A stretch of DNA of 64,000 nt from Ectobius pallidus (GCA_964059195.1 CAXKWD010000002.1:163748559-163812558), one strand, 5' to 3'; positions 24,230 to 35,902 are shown, counted from the first letter of the stretch. Program-made: numbers and translations. The notes: a model not told the origin generated them from the letters alone.

Positions 24230-24900
24230 TGCATAAACATAGTCAGTAATTAGTACAAACAATTACAATTAGTGCAAACAAATAAGACAGATATTATTAT
24301 AACAATACACTTAGATTATGCCCATACAACAATGTATAATAAAACAGTATAACATACTAAAAGAGTTTCAATATAAACATCTGTTTACATCCATTTCTAC
24401 ATACCTTGAGTTCCCTTTAGACTTGAGGGCATCTTTATAATTCAAGGCTATATGGACATATACTAATTAAATAACCTTTCAGTTCAAATTTAAATTTTTC
24501 CCCACTTAAAACTTTCAGATATTCTGGAAGTGCATTGTAGTAAATTGAACCTTTGACATAAGGGCTATTTTCGGTCATTCTTAGTTTGCTGTCAACTCTA
24601 TGATAGTCGTCTTTTTGCCTTGTATTGTAATTATGAATTTCTGAATTTTTTACTAGATGTGTAACATCTTTTTTTACCAACATGACTACCTGATAGATGT
24701 ACATGGCATAAACAGTAAGTATTTTAAACTCAGTAAATAGATTTTGACATGAACTACTTGGCTGAATTTTTGCCAAGATTCTTAAAGATTGTTTCTGTAA
24801 TACAAATACCCTGTGCATATGAATTTTGTAGGTGCTACCCCATATAAGCAAGCATAGAAGATGATAGTAAAGATTTCCTTAGAATTGCAAAAGATCAAAT
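24230..24900 (-). mobile_element. LINE RT C-terminal fragment
   Basis: Minus-strand frame 24851-24435 carries the post-RT tail typical of CR1/Jockey-group LINEs (VFVLQKQSLRILAKIQPS, ILTVYAMYIYQVVML, YNTRQKDDYH). It is truncated at the 5' side. Its 3' UTR runs to the border with the env fragment near 24200. Confidence 0.6.
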
Positions 24901-25262
24901 GTTAGTAATTAAATCTATTCTCACATCATTCAATTCAAACATACGAGATATAAATAAGAAAAATAAATTACACAGGTCTACAAAAAAAATTTTTTTTCTT
25001 TTTTTATCTTTCCAACTGGATATATATAATATGAATGTTCTAAATTCAAATCTGTTTTCAGTTTTTCTCTATCGGGCTAGGTTTTCATACAAAATCAAAT
25101 CAAATATAATAATGTACTTAAGTTTTCAATGAAATAGTACAAATATAATGATCACACAAAGATAATACAAAACTGTTTCTGTAGGTTAAATCAACTGAAA
25201 TATTAGTGAATATCCTAAAAAAGGGAACTACTTGTCATTTATTATGAATTTCTTTACTTTTT
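24901..25262. other. Unassigned AT-rich DNA
   Basis: Nothing recognisable; very AT-rich with a T-run at about 24985-25005. Confidence 0.4.
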
Positions 25263-26939
25263 TCATTGGTGGGGAGAAGAAAACTTCATTCTTTTCGTAG
25301 CTCTCATGTGTCCTTCACTAGTGTCTCTCCTCAAACACCAACAATAGTCAGGCGTCATTGACACATCCCAATGGCCTTGGTAGCGAGTTTCCATTGTTTT
25401 AATGTCTTTGTGAAATCGCTCACCTTGTTCTTCACTCGTTGCACCAAGATTTGCTGGAAAGTAATCAATATGGCTGTTGAGAAAATGCACTTTAACACTC
25501 ATTCTACACCCTAGATTTCTAAAATGTTGTAACATTTCCTCCACAATTTCCTTATAATTCTCAGACTTCTTGTTGCCAAGAAAGTTTTCTGTCACTCTTT
25601 TGTATGTCAACTATGCTGACTTCTGTAACTCGGACATCGACTGAGGAAAGATCTCATCCTGCATAAGTTCACGAATCTGGGGCCCCTCGAAAATACCTGC
25701 TGCTACCATAGCTTCAGATTTCTGTGGAAACTTTGAAGATATTTGAAGCAATCACTCTCCTTATCCAGAGTAGTTGCAATTTGTTTAATCAATCCTAATT
25801 TGATGTGGAGTGGTGGAAGAAGGACATTAGATGGAGAAACCAATGGTTCATACTTTACATTTTTTCTCCAGGAACTAAATTTCCCCTTTGTGAAAAATTT
25901 TTTCTTGTCCAATGCTCTGTTCTAGCCCTACTGTCCCATTCACATAGGAAGCAGGGATATTTAGTAAATCCTGCTTGCTGGCCTAAAAGAATTGAGATCA
26001 CTTTAGATCACCACAAATACTCCATTTATGTTCCCCGTACGTCAACTTCTCTAGCAGAACTTTCAACGTATCGTATGATTCTTTCAAATGAACTGAATGA
26101 CCTACTGGAATAGACGGTAGTAAGTTTCCGTTCTGCAACAAAACAGCCTTTAAACTATCAATAAAAAGTCTCCACTCATGAGGTTCATATGAGTAATTCA
26201 AAGCATTAAAAACACCAGCTATGTTGTTACGGAACACCAGTTTATCAGAGTGTGAGAAGAAGGGTAATTAATCTTTATCCCGCTGCCTGTAAAATGTAAC
26301 AAAAGTTCCAGGCGCTATCTTGTTTCTTTCCTTCAATCTCGATGCAAGAAGTTCCGAGCTGCTCTTTGGTAAGTACAAATCTCTTACCAGATCGTTTAAC
26401 TCAGTCTGTGTAAAGTGTAGAATCTGCTTCGAGTCTTGGAGTTCAATAGTTTCAAAGTCCATGTCTGCTGAAGACCGTGGCTCATCTTCAAAGCTGGAGG
26501 TTGAACGCCTTTCACCAAGATTTTCAGGCCGCGAAGGAATAGGCACTTCCTCACTGTGTGGAATGGGACGAATTGCAGAGTCCAAATTGGTGGGATATTT
26601 TAAAGCTCGTTTATTCTTTCTTGTTATAACAGCAACGTTGCACAAACAAAAATAGCAGTCTCTAATATGGTCTTTAGGTTCACGCCTCACCATTGGTATA
26701 CCAAACGCCAAAGACTTCCGTTTGCCATAAACCCACTGTCTTATATTTTCGGTACATGAAGAACATACGTAATGGGGAGCCTACTTTATATCCAAATCAC
26801 CAAGAGGCATGCCAAAGTAAGCTTTATATGCATTTTTATAAAAGTCTGTTATATTTCTTCTCTGCTTTTGTGGAGTATAACTTCCACACGTGTAACAAAA
26901 TGAATCAGAGCAATTTATGCACCGACGTCGATCAGGCAT
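25263..26939 (-). pseudogene. Multicopy insect gene family of unknown function, broken
   Basis: Minus strand from ATG 26939-26937 to the stop at 25263. The N-terminus is cysteine-rich (RRRCINCSDSFCYTCG). It then has AFGIPMVRREPKDH with CYFCLCNV, a Ser/Glu-rich linker, LNDLVRDLYLPKSSSELLAS, LTYGEHKWSICGDLK, LPPLHIKLGLIKQ, VHFLNSHIDYFPANLGATSE and EEQGERFHKDIKTMETRYQG. At least three in-frame stops and several frameshifts (25620-25700, 25900-26000, about 26275, 26790) separate these blocks. I recall the same block order in many uncharacterised arthropod and cnidarian proteins, which suggests a mobile or domesticated-transposase family, but I cannot name it. Confidence 0.6.
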
Positions 26940-28284
26940 TTTTCATGCGCGCATCCAAACTAGCTGGAATTGAAAGCTCGACTGGTGTAATGATGACCCC
27001 ACACGTTTACACCACTATATTATATTATTGCATCAGATTGCGTAAGAACTTGTACATTCTGAGAAGAAAGCGACGGACCGACAGTCATGTAGACTCAGGC
27101 CGGTAATCCCTCCATTATCTACCTGAAAAAGCAGGTAGATATTATAACAGGAAACAGAATCAACATTAATGTATATATTGAAATAAGAGAACTAAGACTT
27201 TCTACACTTTTTTCATTGTTGGGGAGACTGTGAAAACTTGTAACAGATAAGATTATTATAATTACTGTTATTTTCTATAACAGCGATTTCTGAAAAACTG
27301 TAGCCTGATGAAACAAAACTAGGGCTGGTTTGAAGACTTCCATCTGGCACGGAATCAGAAAATATCAACAGTTTTCATTCAGCAAATTTTGTGTAGACCT
27401 GTGTTATTAAAAGAAGGACTATTCAAACTGAATGGTCATGTAAATAAGATAACTAATGATTTATATAGTGAAACACAACTATTAGCAATGATCAATGAAC
27501 ACATCTTACTGTAATATAGATCTTATTTTTGACCACATTTCCTAATTCAGTAATCCGCCACTGACTCCTTTAGCAGCTGTTGCCCATACTGCCCGCCAAA
27601 ACATATTGTTTTCAGATTATGTAAGAATGACAGGATTGGATTAAACATTAGCAAAATGGAAAGACACAACTCGTTTTAACAACTTTTATTTCCAATATTA
27701 AGAAGTTCAATTTCAGATATCCTTGATAAGTATTCTTTGAAGTTTAAATATAGTTTGAGAACGTTCCACTAAAACAAGCTTATATACAAGTGACAAAAAT
27801 CTTTAGTTATTAAAAGAACTATTTACATGACTGCCGTAAATTCCTATAAACGTTCAATAATAATAATCCCAAATATACCGGCCAAATGATCTTGTTTTCA
27901 TTCATAAGCATTACAGACATCCTTGATAAATATTCTTAGTAGTTTAATATAGTTTAAGAACGTTCCTGTAAAAGAAATCTGTAATTGAAGGGTGTAACCA
28001 AATAACTACTAAGTGCCATTTAAAAAAAATAGTTTTTGCATCAAAACCCATCTATATGTCATTGCCAATTGACCCAAGACACGGCTTGATCACAAGATGG
28101 AACCTCTGCCATGTCCCTCATTTATTTACCTAGAAGTCTGCTAAGTACCAACAGCTGATTATTTCAGAAATGGAGGGAAGCAATTCAAGAGTTTTACATG
28201 TTGAAAATAATGTTGAAATGGGGAGAGAAGAAGAAAGAAAGGTTCAGGATATAGGTTAGATGTGCAGAAGAAACTAAGTATTAG
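26940..28284. other. Unassigned DNA
   Basis: AT-rich. A segment at 27960-28030 (GTGTAACCAAATA, CTAAGTGCCA) resembles one at 33905-33950, so the two may be remnants of one repeat. No gene. Confidence 0.4.
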
Positions 28285-28757
28285 TGGCAAAGTTCTTAGT
28301 ATCCGGCCATAGCTACTTGCCCTGCGATAGGGACTTCGCTCAGATAGAGAAGAGGAAGAGGCTGTGCAAGGCACATGTCCCTGAAGAACTTCATAGTATT
28401 GTCTGATCTGCTAAACATGTTAACAAATTTGAAGTCATTGACATGACTGAAAACAGATTTCTCAATATTCAGGCTGCTGCTGATTCCTTGATAAACGAAG
28501 AATTTGCAGATCTCTAAGGTAACAATGTTATGCTTCTCAGCAGAGAAACCTGGGGTCGTAGGAGTGAAATATAGCTACAGCGAAGTGGAAACTTTGAAAA
28601 ATGTTTATATTCTAAAAAAAGGAGTGAAGGTGTCTGCTGTCAGAAATGTAACATTCAAGGGAATTGAAGGGCCAAGAATATTTAGCAAGGAAAGGGAAAA
28701 AAGAAGACTTGTTACCAATGTTAACATATTTGGAACAAAAATACAGGTCATTTTATG
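28285..28757 (+). pseudogene. Fragment of a transposon-type gene family (GHS-LP-RDF motif)
   Basis: Plus-strand pieces: VAKFLVSGHSYLPCDRDFAQ at about 28289, then EKRKRLCKAHVPEEL. After a stop and frameshift comes KPGVVGVKYSYSEVETLKNV in the 28504-28757 frame. The SGHSYLPxDRDF signature is one I know from long uncharacterised arthropod proteins, often multicopy. The upstream two thirds are absent. Family function unknown to me. Confidence 0.45.
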
Positions 28758-28827
28758 AGAACTTGTATCGTACTGATGTAGACTGATTTTGTTTTTAAGT
28801 TTCTTTCAAATGGCCTACCTGTACTAA

Positions 28828-29060
28828 TGGCCGAGTGCACCATTCTCCGGTTTTCTCAGCCGTTTCGTTACCGTGGTAAACGTAATACCGGGGTATTCTC
28901 AAAATCTCTCTGCACCATTGCTAAAATACCGCGGTTTGCTAATGCTTGGAAATTTTGCGGTTACTCTGCTCCTACTCCATTCTCGTTGATGGTTTCTTCC
29001 ATGGCCGCTAGTTTCTCTCTCTCTCTCCCTCCGCACGTCTGCCAGTCACGGTGTCTCACC
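28828..29060 (+). repeat. PIF/Harbinger-type terminal fragment
   Basis: Starts TGGCCGAGTGCACCA after a TAA, identical in the first 15 bases to the repeat at 34215. It continues with CCGCGGTA/TACCGGG-type words as there. No partner end was found. Confidence 0.45.
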
Positions 29061-29069
29061 TAGGCTATT

Positions 29070-29905
29070 GGTTTTCCAAATTCAATTTATTTGTTGCCTC
29101 ATTATTCAATAAAAAGATGTTCATAAGGATAAAAGGGAATATTATATTGCATATATATGTCGTCTGAATTCATTCTTTGAATTCAAGCACCATAGATACT
29201 GTACCAATCGTTTAATGAGTTCGTTTCGCCTACTACTGGTCTGGTTGAGGTGAGAAAGGAAGGTCATTTCAATCGATGTTACAGCACAGTATTTGCAAAT
29301 ATATGTACCATCGTTCATTCTTTAAATAGATCCCACCTGTCTGTACATTTCAATAAAATAACAGTGATGTTTTAAAGAATAATTCTCACTTGTGTGCAAT
29401 CCAAGGCAAAGCAACACCACGATATCTCTGCTCTGAGTTCGACATAGCTTCGCTTTTATTCCCGTACGACTAGTAGAAATTTTAGGTGCAAAATCATGTG
29501 CATAGCCATGAAAGGGCTGTTATAATTATGTTCGTGTTCGTGCAGGTATGATAAATTGATTGCATACCTCATATACCAATACACAGGCTATATCGTGATG
29601 CATGGAGCCATTCACTTAAATTTGGCCTAGGACCACTGGTTTTCCATATTTCATTTATTTGTTGCCTTATTGTTCAGTAATAAATGTTCATAAGGATAAA
29701 ATGGAATATTATATTGCGTATATATGTCGTCTGAATTCAAACACCATAAATACTGTACTAATCGTAGTTACGCCCACTAGCCTACTCGATGGACCTGGTT
29801 TGGTTGAGGTAAGAAAGGAAGGTCATTTCAATCGATGTTACAGCACAGTATTTGCAAAGATATGCACCATCGTTCATTCTTCATATAGACCCCACCTTTC
29901 TCTCA
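29070..29905. repeat. Two ~265-bp direct repeats with a 300-bp spacer
   Basis: 29070-29335 and 29638-29905 are direct copies (for example GTTCATAAGGATAAAA, then AGGAAGGTCATTTCAATCGA, then ACCATCGTTCATTCTT) with scattered substitutions and a small indel. They have no coding content. They could be the flanks of an excised or collapsed element, or degenerate LTRs. Confidence 0.65.
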
Positions 29906-29983
29906 TTATTCTTTATGTTCAATTAGCTTTGGGCCTAGATATCGTAAATATGATACATTACTCTGATCTCCATCTTGGAATGT

Positions 29984-30354
29984 GGCTGTCGACAATGAGA
30001 CGTCCGATCCAAAATAAGCAAAAGGACATCTTACCATGGGTTTATATACAGTGTCGGAGGCGGATTATGAACTTGCGTCATTGATCTGATGTAATTAGTC
30101 ACATACACAGTTCATGATCCAATCTCTATCACATGACTGTGCCATGTGGGATTAGATAGATCCAGAATACTCGTGATTGTAATTAAAGATATCCTCTTAA
30201 CCTCTGTATCATCATTTTAATGAGGTCTTACTGCTATCATTCTGGTAAACAAGAGTTCATTATTCTAAATATGATTTCTTATAATATATACCTTTATAAA
30301 ATGATTACTATGTAAAAAGAATAGTATAGGTGTTTGTAAGCGGATATCATTACA
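29984..30354 (-). repeat. Inverted, truncated errantivirus 3' LTR
   Basis: Minus-strand sequence starts TGTAATGATATCC at 30354 directly after a purine tract (AAGGGAGAGG), as expected for the plus-strand primer site before a 3' LTR. It matches the 5' LTR at 11309 at about 90% and stops near the GTCGACA motif, lacking the last third. Confidence 0.75.
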
Positions 30355-30875
30355 CCTCTCCCTTAAGAAAAAGTAACGAGCTTATATTAAGCTTCTTTCT
30401 TTTGGGAGTTTAATTTTGTCCTGGCATCATATTGAGATTCTCTTGTTTAATTCTGCATAGCCATATTGTGATTTTCATTTTACCACTACTAAAGTAAACA
30501 TAATACATAATACAATACATGATAAAATATGTTACAAAATTCAATACATAGTTATACTGTTACAATGTTTCTTAGGTATCTTTTCTTGTTTTACTTATAT
30601 TGTATTCATTGTTTTCTTACAGTCCTTTGTTATGTCCTGTTCCACATCAACTTTTCTTTTCACTTCTCCTTTTTATTTGAGCTTTTTTCTTTAGTTTAAA
30701 GACACGTACACTTTTGGTTTAGGTTAAAAACATATACACTTCTACTCTAAAAAGACACATACACTTTTGCTTTACTTCAAGTTTATGGACGCCATGATGG
30801 GAATTCCTACTTCAGTCTGCTGGCTGATCTGGTACGAGCTGCAATCGGTATGGCATCCGTCAGTGGTATGTCCTT
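30355..30875 (-). other. Env-to-LTR spacer of the inverted errantivirus part
   Basis: Non-coding; lies between the env stop and the purine tract of the 3' LTR. Confidence 0.4.
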
Positions 30876-32041
30876 CTATGGCGGATTCATATTGGAAGTA
30901 TTGCTGCTAGCTTCAATTATCAAGGATATCGTGCTTCCGTGGTAGTGAACGTTACCAGTGGTGATCGTTTGTTGCAAGAAACATTGTTTCTTTATTGCAT
31001 CTGTGCAATCCATTGGTTGCCATTTCTTATACAACCAAAATCCAAATTTTCTGCAGCAGTTGCAGCAACAACAGCTACAACATATGAGGAAGATAAAAAA
31101 TAGCATTATCAATCCAAATGTAGTTGCCCATGACATGAGGTGTAATTTTGTTTGGTGTTCTAGTTTCCATTTCTCGTCGTTAATCAAGTTGTTGACCTCT
31201 TCAATTTTATGGCTGTTATCTTCAATTCATCTGCAGGAGATAGGACATTGCTTAAAGTAAGGTTAAGTTTTATATTTTCAAGGTAAGGTAATTGCTCTGG
31301 TGTCAAACAGCAGTCAAAGTCAATAGGTGCGACAGGAATTATATCAGGAAGGGTTACATTTGTGGTAAAGGTGTTGTAGGAATATATAGTTGTATGAGCC
31401 GTGTATCCTTTGCAACCACGTCGCAAGTGTATTTTTCCTCTGCCATAAATTGTTTGTGATTGAGGTGGGTCATTTCCGCAAACATATGTGAACATCTCTG
31501 GGCTTGGAGTGACATGTAACCATTCGTTACCCAATAACTTGATCCATAAAGTATTGTCAATCTCTATCATCCTCTCTGGGTGCACGAACCTGGTACCACT
31601 GTAGTTGAAGGATGTATCAATGTTGCCTTGCGGTCTTCACCTGCCTTATAAGTAAGTATAGGTGCTGTTTCCTTGCAGATGAACTTCAATTCATTGATCT
31701 TGAAGCATTTGTCAAGTTGATATTGTGATATCTTTGCGTACTTCTGGCGTAATGTGTCAATGATGATATAATCCATTAGATTTTATGTAGATATACTTGT
31801 TGAGTCTTCCTTCTTGACCCGGTGTGGGAAAAGGTATCATCTTAAACACTTGAAATTGTTCTGGGAGAAGGAGTGGAACATACAGGACATAAACTAAGTA
31901 TTTTCCTTGTAGGAATATGTGAGGGGTTGTGAGTTTCATTAATTTATGGGAAGGGATATTTACAGGATAATCAAGCCCTCTTATTGGCTGTTCAGAACTC
32001 ATCATATTTCTTATTATATTAGTATGCCGTGAATGCGGCAT
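30876..32041 (-). pseudogene. Errantivirus env, C-terminal half, inverted
   Basis: Four overlapping minus-strand frames, separated by frameshifts at about 31770 and 31570 and a stop at 31184, form the ectodomain C-terminal half and then a membrane anchor (FGLIMLFFIFLICC) followed by a cysteine cluster and a cytoplasmic tail. The order and spacing fit errantivirus envelope glycoproteins. The upstream half with the cleavage site is missing here but present at 23714-24222 on the other strand. Not functional. Confidence 0.7.
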
Positions 32042-32244
32042 ATGAGCGAAACTTTTGGCGTGTGTGAAAAGAATGAGTTAACACTGAAACATGTTTGGTA
32101 TTTTTAAACACGCCCGCTAGTTAAGTGGTAAAGCGCACGGTACTTGAACATGGTCGAGCGGCTACAGAGCCACCTTTTTAGTAGCCGGAAACCAGAAATA
32201 CGTTGGAAACGCAAGGCAGTCTGGAACTACCAACCGTGAGAGTA

Positions 32245-32860
32245 ATGGGCCATTCCGATAGAAACTTAACCGTAAACGTAAGAACGTAAACTTAAACGCA
32301 ATCTTTAGCACGGCATTGAGCATTCACAATGAAAACATAAACGTAGGTAACAACCAATCACAAACGAGAACGTGAACAACTGATAAAATGGCTGCAGCAG
32401 ACGAAAATACTTTCATGTTTCTATTAAACATATGTAGGCCATTAAAAATTGAAATCATACAAGCGTATGCAGGCACATAAGAATTAACAGAATATTATAT
32501 GGGCTGTATTTAATACTGTAGTTCATTTCTTGGGGAATTAATTTTCATATATTTTCCTTCAATGCCGTATCTTTATGTAATGGATGCCATTTATCATAAC
32601 GAGGAGTTTCTCATTTATAGAATACTTCTTGGCTACTTCCACTTCCGTCTCCTGATCTGTTCTCTGATTGGTTGTATCGTAATTTTTCGCATAAACGTAA
32701 CGCAGAAGCTTGGTGTTTGCAAGCTTCTACGTTACGTTTAATTGTACGTTTAAGTTTCACGTTTACGTGATGCATTGTGAATGGTCACATTGAAAAACAT
32801 GGCCCCAAACTTCTATGTTTACGTTACGTTTACGGTTAATTTTCTATCTGAATGGCCCAT
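32245..32860. mobile_element. 616-bp MITE with TA duplication
   Basis: Ends ATGGGCCATTCCGATAG and its near mirror (CTATCTGAATGGCCCAT). The inverted repeats continue for about 60 bp with AACCGTAAACGTAA words. TA flanks both sides (32243-32244, 32861-32862). Multiple TTTACGTT/AACGTAAA words lie at both ends. Non-coding. Confidence 0.65.
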
Positions 32861-32862
32861 TA

Positions 32863-34214
32863 GATGTAATTTTCAAGTTTCTGTAAAAGTGTGGGCGTAT
32901 CTCTATGAATCTACATGGCTTTGTTTTGGGTGAGCTTTTTCCATTTTCTTGTTGATAATGTATTTCAAGTTTAGTTATTCAGATCTTCATGCTCATCCAA
33001 AACTTTCGACTCCAAATTCCGTTATGTCTATTTTTCTTTTCTAGTTATGAACATTCTGTTTTCGGGTTAAAGTTTTGGTTTTTCTACATAGTTAAATTTT
33101 TCGGTGTCCGTCCATCTGTCTGATTTATTTTCTTAGAATTTTTTTTCGACGTATTTCTATAGTTTCTGGTTTCTAGTAAAAAGGCTTTTGCAAGATCCAC
33201 ATAGATTAACACAGCAATACAGCTTTCGCAAAATTCAATTTTTTTAAATGCTTACAGTTTATAGTCTGATTTGTTTGGTAAACATAATTAGTTGAAAATT
33301 TTAATTAATATTTGTCCCCTAAAGATGGCTGTCAGTCCACATGTACATGCTATTTTCTGCACAGATTTCGTGGCATATTGTGATATTTCAAAGTATACCT
33401 TTAAAGGCTTCAGGAAGCTTTTGCCGTTTCATATCTTTAAGAAAATAATTTTCAAGTTTGAATACTGGAAGCTTTATAGCAAATATAATGTAAAGGTGCT
33501 CAGTCCGTACGACACGTAATTTTGCTTTGAGGCCACTGAACCTTAAGATGTTATTTTTAGAGTTCGGTTCAGCGAACTTGAGCAGACGGAGTGTGTTGTC
33601 GTGACCTAGTTCTGTTACGCCCTTTACTCGTGGTGTAGGTTTATACTTGCGAATTAATCAAAACTTAAACTACTAAAAATTCTTAGGGTGTTCAAGCTTA
33701 AGATTAGCTTCAAGGCTCTTGGTAGGACGTGACTTATTAATTGAAAACTGGCTTTGATTTAGTAAGATTTAAAATAGAACAAAAAACAAGAACTGTTGTT
33801 TCCTGAAAATGTAATATTGCAAGTTAGATTGCCATATAGGATAAAATGTAATGGTCGTAGGTGCTTCAAGGAATATTACTAAAATCATGTAAATAGTTTT
33901 TTTTAATAATCGAAGAGTGTAACCCAAATACCTGCTAAGTGCCAAAAAGTTGTTTAGGAGTGACAGTAAAAAAAATGTATTCCATAAGTTTTGATTTTAA
34001 ATTTTAATATAGAATATAGTGTATACTAAATTGAAGGATAGTTGTAATGAGATTGTTTGTTTAATTAATGATATTACATGTAACATAAGTAGTATGAAAT
34101 TATTAAATTCAGAAATACTAAACGTAGCTAAGTGCCAATACACTCTGACTAAAAACTCAGGTAAGTGCCAGAGGTAGTCTCAGTCTTATGAGACTTAGCG
34201 GCCTGTCACACTGA
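32863..34214. other. Unassigned DNA
   Basis: No genes or element ends recognised. Several AAGTGCCA words occur (33940, 34130, 34160), some shared with 27990-28015. Confidence 0.4.
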
Positions 34215-34412
34215 TGGCCGAGTGCACCAACCTCGGTATTCAGAATACCGCGGTAAAGTTACTCAGTTTACCCCGGTAAAGTCATACTTTCAGTGCACCG
34301 AGCTCGGTTTCGACTTTTACCGCCGTAAGATGCAAACCGGCCGTGAAGGAGCTGTAAAGTGAGAAAACCGCGGTTTTCTTTCCAAGATGGAGATCAGCGT
34401 AATATATCATGT
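34215..34412 (+). other. Left part of a PIF-like element and its small ORF, split by the Maverick
   Basis: TGGCCGAGTGCACCA terminus, then a subterminal region rich in ACCGCGG words, then an ATG at 34387 opening a frame (MEISVIYHV) that is cut by the Maverick and continues in register at 57947 (EQLQIAKLLSNM), ending at 58151. The uninterrupted frame would be about 77 codons. The termini suggest PIF/Harbinger; the protein is not recognised. Confidence 0.55.
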
Positions 34413-34418
34413 TGTGGA

Positions 34419-34798
34419 AGTAGTTTGCTTTTCTGTGTGACGACATGGGGGGCTTGGGGGGCTTGAGATGGGGGGCTTGAGGGGCTTGGAAGGCTTAGTG
34501 GGGAGGGGGCTTAGTGGAAGGGATGGCTTAAACGGTTATGACCGTTAAGAAATTTTGGCGCTTTTTTGTGATAAGCCCCTAAAGCCGTTAGGACTTCATA
34601 ACATCCGGTTACGCCCTAATGCCCACCCTAACATCCGGTTACACGCTAAACCTTTTAAGATAAGCCTTTGATAAGATCCTTTACGCCCTAATGCCCATCC
34701 GGTCAAGATAAGGTCGTCGGTCATCCGTATCCGACATGGTTGGATTGTAGGGGTTAAGACCTTTTGCCCATTATTATCCCACGGTCGCGCATCCGGTT
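34419..34798 (+). repeat. Maverick left terminal inverted repeat
   Basis: About 380 bp matching 57562-57946 in reverse. It carries a G-rich run at 34445-34515 (GGGGGGCTTG-type units) and repeated CATCCGGTTAC/GCCCTAATGCCC words. Confidence 0.85.
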
Positions 34799-35159
34799 AA
34801 ATGATAAGACCTTTTAGCCGTTAGATAAGACTCTTTATGGTGATAAGGTCGTTACGCTTGATTATGAAGGGTATGTCTTTTTTAGCGCGGAGGAGGCCGA
34901 ACATTGTGTTCAATCAAGTCGAAACAAGTTATATTACCACGTTTCGGCGGTAAGTTTAAAAAATAACGGTTATTATGCACGACATTACTAAGCCACACCC
35001 GACAACGCATGCGCACCAAATTTTTTACGGTTCTTTTGGGTCAACCGGTAATCTCATAAGCCACACTGTGATCGCCCTACGCTCTACTGACCAACCCACC
35101 GCGTTATGTTTGAAAACACCTATGGTTGTCAAATCCTCAGTGATCGTCAAACCTGCAAG
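34799..35159 (+). other. Maverick left leader with a possible short exon
   Basis: An ATG at 34873 opens a 77-bp frame (MSFLARRRPNIVFNQVETSY) that ends in a strong donor GCG/GTAAGT at 34949/34950. It could be a first exon of the next gene, but I cannot fix the acceptor. Otherwise empty. Confidence 0.3.
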
Positions 35160-35663
35160 ATGTCATCATTGAAACGAAGTCGTAAAAGTGCATCCAAATC
35201 TACTACAGCTGGTGCTGTTGCAATGGATATTACAACACAGGACTTGAAGGATACGCCACAGACCTCCACCATACTGACATCAAAAGAGGATTTACCAAAT
35301 ACACAGTTTCAATCGGAGGAAAACAAGAATAAGAAGACGTCTATAGTATCCACTCTTAATCGTTATTTAACTGTGTGCGTCCCCGATGTGAGATGTAACA
35401 AGTCGTTGAGCGAGCTGCAAATTGGACTTGCGCATCCGATAAAGGAAGCTCGTTCCGTGTATACAAGACGTGGAAGAAGAATCGTTATAGATTTAAAGAT
35501 TGGGTGCACCGTTTTCCTACCACGAAGGTTTGGAAAGTTGAGTGAAGATCAGCTTCATCAGATGAACGAGGAGAAACTTTCATTGATGTATATAGCTAAG
35601 GAGCCGAATTCACGTGGTTGCCACTATTATGTTTTCAGTTTTGACCCAGTGTGGTGTGTGTAA
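35160..35663 (+). CDS. Maverick left-end protein, unknown
   Basis: Reading frame of 167 residues from MSSLKRSRKSASKS; an in-frame ATG 54 bp upstream is possible but has no better context. The N-terminal third is Ser/Thr/Lys-rich and probably disordered. The C-terminal ~95 residues look folded: LSELQIGLAHPIKEARSVYT, GRRIVIDLKIGCTVFLPRRF and LSEDQLHQMNEEKLSLMY. The beta-rich pattern with a FLPRRF motif resembles small single-strand-DNA-binding-like proteins of insect mobile elements, but this is a guess. The frame is intact while PolB is not. Confidence 0.6.
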   Translation: MSSLKRSRKSASKSTTAGAVAMDITTQDLKDTPQTSTILTSKEDLPNTQFQSEENKNKKTSIVSTLNRYLTVCVPDVRCNKSLSELQIGLAHPIKEARSVYTRRGRRIVIDLKIGCTVFLPRRFGKLSEDQLHQMNEEKLSLMYIAKEPNSRGCHYYVFSFDPVWCV

Positions 35664-35819
35664 CAGACTAGGGATGCATTTTTTATGATAAACACCGAGG
35701 TCAACCTCTCATATATTTTAGAATTTACCATTTTTAAATCTGATTTTACATTTAGTATATTTACGAGAAATCGATACCACGATTAATTTTATCGATTGAT
35801 AGATATTTTTTCCATAAGA

Positions 35820-35902
35820 GTCAGATTGGGCGAGTGGTCTAAGATCCCAGACTTAAGTTCTGCCCCCAAAGGGGAGCGTGGGTTCGATCCACACATCTGT
35901 CA
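35820..35902 (+). tRNA. tRNA-Leu(UAA)-like gene inside the Maverick
   Basis: 83-nt class II tRNA shape: acceptor GTCAGAT/ATCTGTC, D-arm with the A-box-like TGGGCGAGTGGTCTAAG, anticodon loop CTTAAGT (anticodon TAA), a variable arm of CCCC/GGGG type, and a T-arm GTGGG-TTCGATC-CACAC. Two stem mismatches (acceptor pair 2-71 and one T-stem pair) and a slightly short B box suggest either a divergent or a decaying gene. CCA is not encoded. It lies 156 bp after the left-end protein gene. Confidence 0.65.

Noticed and set aside
30876..31187. Cysteine cluster (CCSCCCCNCC) as a metal-binding protein
   Set aside because: It follows a hydrophobic segment in the right place for the membrane anchor and tail of the envelope protein.
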